Below, in pieces: positions 8,145-18,994 of a stretch of 32,509 nt of DNA. Origin of the DNA: Bacteroidota bacterium (GTDB lineage Bacteria > Bacteroidota > Bacteroidia > Bacteroidales > B18-G4); contig JAHJRE010000084.1 of the NCBI GenBank assembly GCA_018831055.1, positions 1 through 32,509 on the forward strand. Direction: 5' to 3'. Position 1 is the stretch's first letter; each line of letters starts with the position of its first letter. The position numbers and the translations under genes were made by a program. The notes beneath the pieces were generated by a model. It was not told where the DNA came from and ran no database searches. It worked only from the letters and a program-made list of their open reading frames with translations.

Positions 8145-8777
8145 TTACAAATCAATCTCATTCATACCTTCGGGAAGATCTTCCTGAATAATTGTCAACA
8201 GTTTTTTAAACTTTTCCGGTTCCATGATCAGGTCATGGTGGGCAATATCAATGCTTAATACTCTTATCCCGGGATGCTGACGGAAATAGCTGATGTATTT
8301 ATCATGGATAGATTGCAGGTAATCAATCGGTATACCCCGTTCATAATCCCTTCCCCGGATTTTAATCCTTTTTTCGACAATTCCTGGAGTAGAATGCAGA
8401 TAAATGATTAGATCGGGCTTGGGAAGGGTTGGATATATAATATCGAATAACCTCTTAAACAGTCCAAATTCAGATGAATTCAAAGTAACACCCGCAAAAA
8501 TCCATGATTTATCAATAAAATAATCTGCTATTATTGTTTTGTCAAATAGAGCAGGGGTAGATGTCTTTTCCCGTATTTGCTGGTAACGGTCCGCCAGAAA
8601 TGACAGTTCGAGAGTAAAAGCATAGCGCGCAGGATCCTGATAGAACTTAGGCAGGAAGGAGTTGTCTTCAAACCGTTCCAATAGAAGTGATCCCTGCACG
8701 GATGATGCCAGTTTCATGGCTAAGGTGGTCTTTCCTGATCCAATATTTCCTTCTATGGCGATAAACCTGTAATTCAT
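8145..8777 (-). CDS. Deoxynucleoside kinase
   Basis: Phosphorylates deoxynucleosides with ATP in nucleotide salvage (dNK family, P-loop fold). The N-terminus carries the P-loop FIAIEGNIGSGKTTLA. It is followed by the LERFEDNSFL stretch, with the acidic/basic ER pair near the substrate site, the family helix LELSFLADRYQQI, and the lid-region sequence KRIKIRGRDYERGIPIDYL. The frame extends upstream to 8822, but I place the start at 8777. That ATG overlaps the stop of folK as ATGA, and MNYRFIAIEGNIGSGK is the normal family N-terminus. The resulting protein is about 210 residues. Which deoxynucleoside it prefers (dA, dG or dC) cannot be told from sequence. It is co-transcribed with folK by translational overlap. 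Confidence 0.9.
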   Translation of the reverse strand: MNYRFIAIEGNIGSGKTTLAMKLASSVQGSLLLERFEDNSFLPKFYQDPARYAFTLELSFLADRYQQIREKTSTPALFDKTIIADYFIDKSWIFAGVTLNSSEFGLFKRLFDIIYPTLPKPDLIIYLHSTPGIVEKRIKIRGRDYERGIPIDYLQSIHDKYISYFRQHPGIRVLSIDIAHHDLIMEPEKFKKLLTIIQEDLPEGMNEIDL

Positions 8778-9286
8778 CTTGATAGTGAAGGTTTGGTAAT
8801 TGAAAGGTATGGAGTAACCCATGAATTATCCCGGCATGAATCAAGCAATTCGCTAATGGACTTGTGAATGACAGGATGTTGGAAATTTGGTAAAATTTCG
8901 TTCAATGGAATCAGGATAAACCTTCGATCCTGAATAAGAGGGTGGGGGATTACGAGGTTTCCTTCGAGGATGACTTTGTTTCCGTAAAACAAAATATCCA
9001 GATCTATGATCCTGGATTCATATCCGTTCATGCTTCGTTCGCGCCCCATTTCCTTCTCAATTTTGAGAAGCTGATCAAGCAAGTCGCCTGGCATCATATT
9101 GGTCTCCAGTTCAATAACTTGATTCAGGAAGTTGCTTCCCGGGTAAAATCCCCAGGGCTCTGTTTCATAAACAGAACTTTGTTTCAATATGTTGCAGCCC
9201 AGGCTCTGAATCCTGAAACTTGCTTCTTTCAGGTTTTGTAACTTGTCGCCAAGATTGGTCCCTATGGATATTACCCCTTTATTCAT
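8774..9286 (-). CDS. folK: 2-amino-4-hydroxy-6-hydroxymethyldihydropteridine pyrophosphokinase
   Basis: Transfers pyrophosphate from ATP to 6-hydroxymethyl-dihydropterin, the step before dihydropteroate synthase in folate synthesis. Family hallmarks are present: SIGTNLGDK at the N-terminus, SSVYETEPWGF, NQVIELET, the ATP-binding EKEMGRER with SRIIDLDILFYG (the metal-binding DLD), and IPHPLIQDRRFILIPL. The frame could start at 9322, but I prefer ATG 9286 (MNKGVISIGTNLGDK). It gives about 170 residues, the normal size, and a -7-like promoter box sits at 9302-9309, inside the longer frame. The TGA stop overlaps the start of the deoxynucleoside kinase, so the two are translationally coupled. Confidence 0.95.
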   Translation of the reverse strand: MNKGVISIGTNLGDKLQNLKEASFRIQSLGCNILKQSSVYETEPWGFYPGSNFLNQVIELETNMMPGDLLDQLLKIEKEMGRERSMNGYESRIIDLDILFYGNKVILEGNLVIPHPLIQDRRFILIPLNEILPNFQHPVIHKSISELLDSCRDNSWVTPYLSITKPSLSR

Positions 9287-9301
9287 GATGTTTGCGATAG
9301 C

Positions 9302-9309
9302 CAAAAATA
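9302..9309 (-). promoter_or_regulatory. -7 promoter box for folK
   Basis: The minus strand reads TATTTTTG here, an exact TAnnTTTG match. It lies 16-23 bp upstream of the preferred folK start at 9286. The -33 region is only T-rich. If used, it would leave a very short leader and rule out the upstream ATG at 9322. Confidence 0.45.
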
Positions 9310-9398
9310 CAATAAGAAGCACATATTTAATAAAAACTTAATTTCTTTTTTGCTTCAAATTTGTTAATATTGCATAACATCAATAAATATTTACGGTT

Positions 9399-11174
9399 AT
9401 GAAGCAATTTTTTAAGTTCATGTTTGCATCGATGCTGGGTACGGTACTCACATTGGTGATTGTATTTTTTATAATTATGGGTATGATCACGGCATTTATC
9501 TCCATGGCTGATCAACAGACAGTTATGGTTGATCAGAATACTGTATTGAAGATTACCCTCGATCAACCTATACCCGAAAGAACTCCTAAATCTCCATTTG
9601 GTAATTACGATATGGCTTCCCAGGAATTTAAAAAGCCGGTAGGGCTGAATGACATTTTGGCCAACATTGAAAAGGCTACCCGGGATGAAAAGATTAAGGG
9701 TATTTTTATGAATCCTTCTATGATTCCTGCCGGCATTGCAACCATCCGGGAGATCCGGGATGCTTTGCAGGAATTCAAAAACTCAGGCAAATGGATTATA
9801 GCCTATAGTGATGCCTATTCTCAATCGGCTTATTACCTTGCTACTGTGGCCGATCAGATATATCTGCATCCACAGGGTTTTATAGATTTTCGTGGTATGC
9901 ACATCGAATCCATGTTTCTGAAAGGAACACTCGAAAAAATCGACGTGGAGCCGCAACTTATAAGACACGGTAAATTCAAAGGTGCCGGTGAAATTTTCAC
10001 GAGAGAGGACTATAGTGCTGAGAATCGGGAGCAGCTTGACCGCATTATTTCCACGATCTGGAATGACATGCTACCGGCTTTTTCTGAGGCGAGGGGAATA
10101 AGCATAGAAGATCTGAACAAGGCTGCTGATGAGCTTTCGGTGTTTTTTAATCCTAAGAGTGCATTGGAAATGAAGTTTGTCGACAAACTTGTTTATATGG
10201 ATGAGGTTCTGGCGGATATGCGCACACGCCTGGGTATTGCAGAAGATGAGGATATTAACTCATTGTCGCTCTCAAAATATACACATGCCCCTCAACCGGA
10301 AAAGGCTGAGTTTACCAGAGATAAGGTTGCTGTGATTTATGCCGTGGGCACTATTGCTCAAGGGGAAGGTGGTGAAGAGAACATAGGTTCTGCCTCCCTT
10401 TCTAAAGCGATCAGGAAAGCCCGGCTGGATGATAATATTAAGGCTATTGTAATGCGTGTAAACTCTCCCGGTGGGGATGGAGTTGCCTCCGATGTAATCT
10501 GGAGAGAGGTAAAACTGGCAAAAGAAACAAAGCCATTTGTTGTTTCCATGGGGGATGTGGCTGCTTCCGGAGGTTACTGGATCAGTTGTGCCGCAGATAA
10601 GATCCTCGCAGATCCTTCTACCATTACCGGTTCTATCGGGGTTTTTGCTTTGATCCCAAACATGCAGGGGATGTTCAACGAAAAGCTCGGGATGACCTTT
10701 GATCACGTAAAGACCAATGCTAATGCCGATTTCCCGTCGGTTACAAAGCCTCTTTCCTCTTTCCAGCGGGCCAAAATGGAAAATGAAATAGACCGCTTTT
10801 ACCAGGTATTCCTGGAAAGGGTTTCTTCAGGCAGAAATATGAGCATAGAAAAAGTGGATGAAATCGGACAGGGGCGTGTATGGTCAGGTATTGATGCCCT
10901 TGAGATTGGACTTATCGATGAATTTGGTGGTTTGCAGGAAGCGGTTGACCTTGCAGCTTCCATGGCCGGATTAACCAATTATAAGATAAAAAACCTTCCT
11001 GAATTGAAAGATCCCCTGGAACAATTGCTGAAGGAAATGACCGGCGGCGCTGCCGTTCAAAAACAGATAAAGGAAGAACTCGGGGAATTCTATAATTATT
11101 ATGAATACGTGAAGTACCTTTCAGAACATCAGGGCGTCCAGGCTAGATTGCCGTTTGAGTTCAGAATGAATTAA
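9399..11174 (+). CDS. sppA: Signal peptide peptidase SppA (long, 67K type)
   Basis: Membrane-anchored S49 serine protease that degrades cleaved signal peptides. The 591-residue protein has one N-terminal membrane segment (about residues 8-33) and two tandem S49 domains, as in the long bacterial form. The Ser/Lys dyad is split between the halves. The lysine is K194 in RHGKFKGAGEIF, by analogy with the GTYKSA motif of the E. coli enzyme. The nucleophile is S390 in GDVAASGGYWIS. The second domain also shows RVNSPGGDG and ADPSTITGSIGVF, as expected. Both catalytic residues are therefore present. It stands alone between divergent folK and a shared terminator with the convergent PFOR gene. Confidence 0.96.
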   Translation: MKQFFKFMFASMLGTVLTLVIVFFIIMGMITAFISMADQQTVMVDQNTVLKITLDQPIPERTPKSPFGNYDMASQEFKKPVGLNDILANIEKATRDEKIKGIFMNPSMIPAGIATIREIRDALQEFKNSGKWIIAYSDAYSQSAYYLATVADQIYLHPQGFIDFRGMHIESMFLKGTLEKIDVEPQLIRHGKFKGAGEIFTREDYSAENREQLDRIISTIWNDMLPAFSEARGISIEDLNKAADELSVFFNPKSALEMKFVDKLVYMDEVLADMRTRLGIAEDEDINSLSLSKYTHAPQPEKAEFTRDKVAVIYAVGTIAQGEGGEENIGSASLSKAIRKARLDDNIKAIVMRVNSPGGDGVASDVIWREVKLAKETKPFVVSMGDVAASGGYWISCAADKILADPSTITGSIGVFALIPNMQGMFNEKLGMTFDHVKTNANADFPSVTKPLSSFQRAKMENEIDRFYQVFLERVSSGRNMSIEKVDEIGQGRVWSGIDALEIGLIDEFGGLQEAVDLAASMAGLTNYKIKNLPELKDPLEQLLKEMTGGAAVQKQIKEELGEFYNYYEYVKYLSEHQGVQARLPFEFRMN

Positions 11175-11180
11175 AAAAAA

Positions 11181-11209
11181 AGGCTGTCAAACGACAGCCT
11201 TTTTTTTTA
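11181..11209. terminator. Bidirectional terminator between sppA and PFOR genes
   Basis: AGGCTGTC (11181-11188), loop AAAC, GACAGCCT (11193-11200), followed by a T-run and preceded by an A-run. It fills the space between the two convergent stop codons (sppA ends at 11174, the PFOR gene at 11210). Confidence 0.93.
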
Positions 11210-14749
<3,540 letters not shown>

Positions 14750-14854
14750 TTAGGACTTTATACAAAGCGTAATACGGGCACGAAATTACTAAATAATATT
14801 TACCTCAAAATCAATTTTACCTACCCGTTTATTATTTATACTGATTTTAGATTG

Positions 14855-14902
14855 TTCCCGTGAAAACGTAATTTACTATATTTGTCTACCTTTACACGGG
14901 AA
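14855..14902. promoter_or_regulatory. Spaced inverted repeat flanking the DHOD-like gene promoter
   Basis: TTCCCGTG (14855-14862) and CACGGGAA (14895-14902) are exact inverted copies; extending inward, 11 of 12 positions match. They sit about 40 bp apart, centre to centre, on either side of the TATATTTG box at 14877-14884. The left arm would lie outside the transcript, so a DNA operator is more likely than an RNA hairpin. The region also serves the divergent PFOR gene. Confidence 0.5.
14877..14884 (+). promoter_or_regulatory. -7 promoter box for the DHOD-like gene
   Basis: Exact TATATTTG, 52 bp before the ATG. TTG at 14852-14854 is a possible -33 element at 22-bp spacing. No clear promoter was found for the divergent PFOR gene in the rest of 14738-14936. 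Confidence 0.65.
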
Positions 14903-14936
14903 TAAAAGATATTGAGAATAATTAAACTGAATTTAT

Positions 14937-15950
14937 ATGGATTTAAGCGTTAACTATATGGGAATCAGGCTTAAGAATCCCATTATTGTAGGGGCAAGTA
15001 ACCTCGTAACTGATTTGGATGCACTCAGGAAACTTGAAGACGCAGGTGCAGCTGCCATCGTATATAAATCACTTTTTGAGGAACAGATTCATCTGGAGAA
15101 TCTTGAGAACTATGGTGCCGAGGAAGACTATGCAAGCCGGCACGCCGAAATGTCTTCATCCATGTTCCCGGATATGGGAGATGCCGGTCCTGATGCCTTT
15201 CTGCTTAAATTAAGGAAAGCCAAAGAAAGCATAGGGATACCCCTGATCGCAAGTCTGAATGCAGTGTATGAAGAAACCTGGGTGGAATATGCACAAAAGA
15301 TCGAGCAAACCGGTGTTGATGGACTGGAAGTGAATTTTTATGCCGTTCCAAAAGAGTTTCATATCGATGGCAGGTCAATTCTTACAGAACAACTGGATAT
15401 TCTGCAAAAGGTAAAAGAAAGCGTAAAGCTTCCTATTGCTGTTAAGTTGAGTCCTTTCTATACAAATATCCTTTACACAATAGCTGAAATGGATAAATCA
15501 GGCGTGGATGCATTTGTGTTATTCAACCGCTTGTTCCAACCTGAGATTGATATCGACCTGGAAGAGCATTATTTTCCTTATAATCTCAGTAATCAGAATG
15601 ATAACAGGCTTTGTCTGCGCTTTGCCGGCTTACTTTTTGGTCAGACCAATGCCAAGATTTGCGCCAACAGTGGAATTTATACAGGTGAAGATGTGATCAG
15701 CATGATACTTGCAGGTGCCGATACCGTTCAGGTTGTAAGCACCCTCTATAAAAACGGAATTGACCAGATAAAGGTAATGTTGGATGAGGTTCAGGCATGG
15801 ATGGAAAAAAAGAATTACCAAAAACTGGATGATTTCCGGGGCAAACTCTCCAAAAAGGAACTAAAAGATCCATTTACATACAAGCGTGCTCAATACGTTG
15901 ATATATTGATGCACTCCAACGAGATATTTAAAAAATATCCCCTTATCTGA
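14937..15950 (+). CDS. Dihydroorotate-dehydrogenase-like FMN oxidoreductase lacking the catalytic Cys
   Basis: A TIM-barrel flavoprotein of 337 residues related to class 1 dihydroorotate dehydrogenases. Recognisable parts are MGIRLKNPIIVGASNLV at the N-terminus, the lysine segment AVKLSPFYTN, and the C-terminal FMN-phosphate region CANSGIYTGEDVISMILAGA. In class 1A enzymes the active-site loop reads ELNLSCPN. Here the aligned segment is EVNFYAVP (residues 131-138), with alanine at 136 where the catalytic Cys would be, so dihydroorotate is unlikely to be the normal substrate. The gene lies between the PFOR and indolepyruvate oxidoreductase genes. I recall similar DHOD-like proteins beside nifJ in other anaerobes, which suggests a role in ferredoxin-linked metabolism. 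The true reaction is unknown. Its stop overlaps the convergent iorB stop by 8 bp. Confidence 0.85.
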   Translation: MDLSVNYMGIRLKNPIIVGASNLVTDLDALRKLEDAGAAAIVYKSLFEEQIHLENLENYGAEEDYASRHAEMSSSMFPDMGDAGPDAFLLKLRKAKESIGIPLIASLNAVYEETWVEYAQKIEQTGVDGLEVNFYAVPKEFHIDGRSILTEQLDILQKVKESVKLPIAVKLSPFYTNILYTIAEMDKSGVDAFVLFNRLFQPEIDIDLEEHYFPYNLSNQNDNRLCLRFAGLLFGQTNAKICANSGIYTGEDVISMILAGADTVQVVSTLYKNGIDQIKVMLDEVQAWMEKKNYQKLDDFRGKLSKKELKDPFTYKRAQYVDILMHSNEIFKKYPLI

Positions 15951-16530
15951 TAAGGCTTTTTTCGGCGTAATCCCGACCTGCTCTTAGTGCTTTGATGTTC
16001 GATTCCAGCACAGCAGTTCCTTTTTTGCCAAACAGTATCTCCAACCCCTTTTCCAGGTGGCTGATATCCATATCCATGAAAGGTGCTGCAGCTCCCAGGA
16101 CTATGATATTTGTGGCACGAGGTGCTTCTATTTCCTTTGCAATGGCATCGGCATCAATGATCACATGGTTCTTTACTTTTTTTATTTCATTGAGGATTTG
16201 TTCCATTTCGGGATAGTCCGGGATGTTTATATGTGGATTAGCATTGGCAATAAGCCATCCGTCATGGTATAGCATTTGTGTGTAGCGCAATGATTCCATG
16301 GGTTCTATGGAGATGATCATGTCTGCCTTACCCTGAGGGATAAGGTCTGAAAAAATCTCATCCGTAGAAAGCCGGAGATGTGATTGCACTGCTCCGCCAC
16401 GTTGGCTCATTCCATGCACCTCCGCCTGTTTAAGATGCAAACCTGAGTCTATCGCTGCCAGTCCTATAGCTGCAGCCATGGTTAAAATTCCCTGGCCGCC
16501 TACACCTGCTAAAATGATATCCTTTTTCAT
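15943..16530 (-). CDS. iorB: Indolepyruvate:ferredoxin oxidoreductase, beta (gamma-type) subunit
   Basis: Small subunit of the enzyme that oxidatively decarboxylates aryl-pyruvates, made by transamination of Trp, Phe and Tyr, to aryl-acetyl-CoA with reduction of ferredoxin. The 195-residue protein begins with the 2-oxoacid oxidoreductase gamma-domain signature DIILAGVGGQGILTMA. It continues with AEVHGMSQRGGAVQSHLRLS, both diagnostic of IorB. It follows iorA by 15 bp in one operon. Its last codons overlap the convergent DHOD-like gene by 8 bp. The sequence CCTTATCTGATAAGG over the joint, followed by TTTTTT on the plus strand, could act as a weak terminator for the opposing gene. Confidence 0.94.
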   Translation of the reverse strand: MKKDIILAGVGGQGILTMAAAIGLAAIDSGLHLKQAEVHGMSQRGGAVQSHLRLSTDEIFSDLIPQGKADMIISIEPMESLRYTQMLYHDGWLIANANPHINIPDYPEMEQILNEIKKVKNHVIIDADAIAKEIEAPRATNIIVLGAAAPFMDMDISHLEKGLEILFGKKGTAVLESNIKALRAGRDYAEKSLIR

Positions 16531-16545
16531 TCGCCACTAATGGGT

Positions 16546-18165
16546 TTATGCTTGTTGTTCCTGTTTTTCTTTATGCTTTGCCCGCATTCTTTTGTTCAGT
16601 GTTTGTATACATTCCCTGCGGGGGATGATAACCGATACTCCCGGATACTCTAGTTCCTTCATGATGACTTTGACGTTTTCTTCATGGTATTTGGGAAGAG
16701 GTTTGATCACCTTTATATGTTCTTCTTTAACTCCAATCCCTTTACAAATATCTTCGATCTTACCAAAGGCGGCGGAGGTTTGTCCTCCGGTCATTCCGGT
16801 TGTTGAATTATCCAGGATCATCACAACGATAGGGGAGTTATGGTTTACTGCGTCCAATAGCCCGGTCATTCCTGAATGAGTAAAAGTAGAATCTCCGATG
16901 GCAGCAATAGCCGGTACCAAGCCGGCGTCAGCAGCGCCAACGGCCATGGTGATAGAAGCTCCCATATCAACACATGAATTAATAGATTCAAGGGGTTTAA
17001 GGGCACTCAATGTGTAACAGCCGATATCGGAGAATACGCGTCCTTTTGTATATTTTTCCAACGCTTCATTCAAGGCAGTGAAAGCATCATGGTGGGCACA
17101 TCCTTTACAAAGCTTGGGGGGACGGCCTTTTATGATAACATTAATAAATTCTTCTACCTCCACATTCATTCCCAAGGCTTTACCCACAATGTTGGGGTTT
17201 AATTCTCCATCACGGGGCAGACGTCCGTTCAGCCTGCCATGTATGGCTTTGCCATATCCCAGATATCCTTTCAGCATTTCTTCAACGAAAGGGTATCCCT
17301 CCTCTATGATCAACAATTCTTCACATTCATCATAAATCTTTCGAATCATTTTTTCGGGAAGAGGATACTGACCGATTTTTAATACAGGATGAGGAACCTT
17401 GCCTCCCGGATAGTTTTCCCTGAGATAATTAAAAGCGATTCCGGTGGTGATTATACCCAGTTTCTTGTCAGGATGATCGATGTATTTGTTGAATCCTGAG
17501 TTTTCCGAAGCATACCTGAATTCGTCCTGTCGGTTTAGCAATAATTTATATCTTTTCCTTGCAATTGAAGGAAGGAGAATGAATTGAGTCGGATCGGAAG
17601 GTATTTGCATCGGGTTTTGCTCCTTATTGGGGATCCGGGTTACACCAGCCCGGCTATGTGCCAGGCGGGTTGTGATCCTTAATAGAACAGGAGTATCAAG
17701 TTTTTCCGAAAGATCAAAGCCATAGGAGACCATGTCGTATGCTTCCTGCTGGTTGGATGGTTCCAGGATTGGTATAAGGGCAAATTTCCCGTAAAACCTC
17801 GAATCCTGCTCGTTTTGCGAGGAATGCATGGAGGGATCATCGGCAGAAACGACCAGCAAACCACCATTGACACCGGTGATTGCTGAATTGATAAAAGCAT
17901 CTGCAGCTACATTCAAACCTACATGCTTCATGCAAACCATTGCACGCTTACCGGCATAACTCATGCCCAGCGCTACTTCCATTGCCGTCTTTTCGTTGGC
18001 TGTCCACCGGGCTATTATGCCCTTTTCACGTGCTTCAGCCGAAGCCTGAACATATTCCGTTATTTCTGTACTGGGAGTGCCCGGATATGCGTAGATCCCG
18101 GAAAGCCCAGCATCTATTGCCCCCTGGGCAATAGCTTCATCACCTAGCAAGAGTATTTTCTGCAT
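16546..18165 (-). CDS. iorA: Indolepyruvate:ferredoxin oxidoreductase, alpha subunit, without ferredoxin domain
   Basis: Thiamine-diphosphate subunit of indolepyruvate:ferredoxin oxidoreductase. The N-terminal pyrimidine-binding domain shows IYAYPGTPSTEITEYVQ and MKHVGLNVAADAFINSA. The C-terminal ThDP domain shows LCKGCAHHDAF (C353, C356), IGDSTFTHSGMTGLLDAV and LDNSTTGMTGGQTSA. The protein stops at residue 539 after VIIPRRECIQTLNKRMRAKH. Archaeal-type IorA continues here into a domain with two 4Fe-4S CxxCxxCxxxC motifs, and none is present here or just downstream. The shorter form may be normal in Bacteroidales, but it implies that electrons leave by another route or partner. The operon order is iorA-iorB. 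The ATG at 18165 is supported by a promoter box 38 bp upstream. Confidence 0.94.
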   Translation of the reverse strand: MQKILLLGDEAIAQGAIDAGLSGIYAYPGTPSTEITEYVQASAEAREKGIIARWTANEKTAMEVALGMSYAGKRAMVCMKHVGLNVAADAFINSAITGVNGGLLVVSADDPSMHSSQNEQDSRFYGKFALIPILEPSNQQEAYDMVSYGFDLSEKLDTPVLLRITTRLAHSRAGVTRIPNKEQNPMQIPSDPTQFILLPSIARKRYKLLLNRQDEFRYASENSGFNKYIDHPDKKLGIITTGIAFNYLRENYPGGKVPHPVLKIGQYPLPEKMIRKIYDECEELLIIEEGYPFVEEMLKGYLGYGKAIHGRLNGRLPRDGELNPNIVGKALGMNVEVEEFINVIIKGRPPKLCKGCAHHDAFTALNEALEKYTKGRVFSDIGCYTLSALKPLESINSCVDMGASITMAVGAADAGLVPAIAAIGDSTFTHSGMTGLLDAVNHNSPIVVMILDNSTTGMTGGQTSAAFGKIEDICKGIGVKEEHIKVIKPLPKYHEENVKVIMKELEYPGVSVIIPRRECIQTLNKRMRAKHKEKQEQQA

Positions 18166-18202
18166 ACCTTTTGTATTCTGTGTATGGGTTGTGCGTTGCC
18201 GA

Positions 18203-18210
18203 CAAATCTA
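18203..18210 (-). promoter_or_regulatory. -7 promoter box for iorAB
   Basis: The minus strand reads TAGATTTG, an exact TAnnTTTG match, about 38 bp upstream of the iorA ATG. A convincing -33 element was not seen. The remaining divergent region (18211-18300) is AT-rich with no other motif. Confidence 0.5.
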
Positions 18211-18300
18211 ACAAAAAAATATCTCCTGCTGCTGTGACTTGTCGCCTAATCCTGCTTATTTATAATTAATTTAATTAACTTAGCCGAAAATTTCAAAACC

Positions 18301-18912
18301 TTGAATTTTCTTGCCCATTCTTACCTCTCCGCCAATAACCCGGAAGTGCTTCTGGGTAATTTTTTTGCCGATGCCGTTAAAGGAAACCATATCGATAATT
18401 TCCCCCCTCTCGTGATCAGGGGGATTCGCCTGCACAGGATGATCGACAGCTTCACCGACAGCCATCCTGTTTTCCTGGAAAGCCGGCACAGAATACAGGA
18501 AAATTATGGAAAGTTCTCAGGCATTATCATTGATATTTTTTACGATCATTTTCTGGCCAAAGACTGGGAGAGGTATTCAAACAAACCGTTGAAAACCTAT
18601 TCTGCTTATGTTTATCAGTTGCTTATCAATAATTTCAGGATGCTCCCAAGCCGTTCGAAGCGAATTCTGCCATTTATGGTTTCTCAGGACTGGCTTTCAA
18701 ACTATGCTAATTTCAGGGGAATGGAAAGGGTTTTTGCCGGCATGGACAGGCGTACCGGCCATATCTCGGGTATGGATCATGCCGTGGAGGACCTGAAGGT
18801 TCATTATGAAGATATTGGAAATGATTTCCGTCAGTTTTTTCCGGAAATTATAGCATTTGCCTGCCATTTCCTGCAGGAGCATGACCTTTCCTGTGAGGGA
18901 GTTTTGCTGTAG
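18301..18912 (+). CDS. Acyl carrier protein phosphodiesterase-like protein (AcpH/DUF479 family)
   Basis: AcpH-family enzymes remove the 4'-phosphopantetheine group from acyl carrier protein. The 203-residue product has the family N-terminus MNFLAHSYLS followed by LLGNFFADAVKG. The putative metal and active-site region is RLHRMIDSFTDSHP, and IIIDIFYDHFLAKDW lies further on; the Asp/His-rich motifs are intact. The start is TTG, not ATG: the family N-terminus begins exactly at 18301 and no in-frame ATG is suitably placed. A TTG start may lower expression. In Bacteroidetes the actual substrate of these homologues has not been settled to my knowledge. The gene lies 82 bp before the histidine kinase gene on the same strand, and the two may be co-transcribed. 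Confidence 0.85.
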   Translation: MNFLAHSYLSANNPEVLLGNFFADAVKGNHIDNFPPLVIRGIRLHRMIDSFTDSHPVFLESRHRIQENYGKFSGIIIDIFYDHFLAKDWERYSNKPLKTYSAYVYQLLINNFRMLPSRSKRILPFMVSQDWLSNYANFRGMERVFAGMDRRTGHISGMDHAVEDLKVHYEDIGNDFRQFFPEIIAFACHFLQEHDLSCEGVLL

Positions 18913-18994
18913 TTTAATTCAAAACAATTTCATTCCGTTTCCCGGAAAACTTTAACTTTGAATTTCCTTTTCCTGTAAGCGAACTTTTATAAAA

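Noticed and set aside
16531-16546. IorA as a pseudogene truncated by frameshift
   Set aside because: No remnant of a ferredoxin domain in any frame follows the stop, and iorB begins 15 bp later in normal operon fashion.
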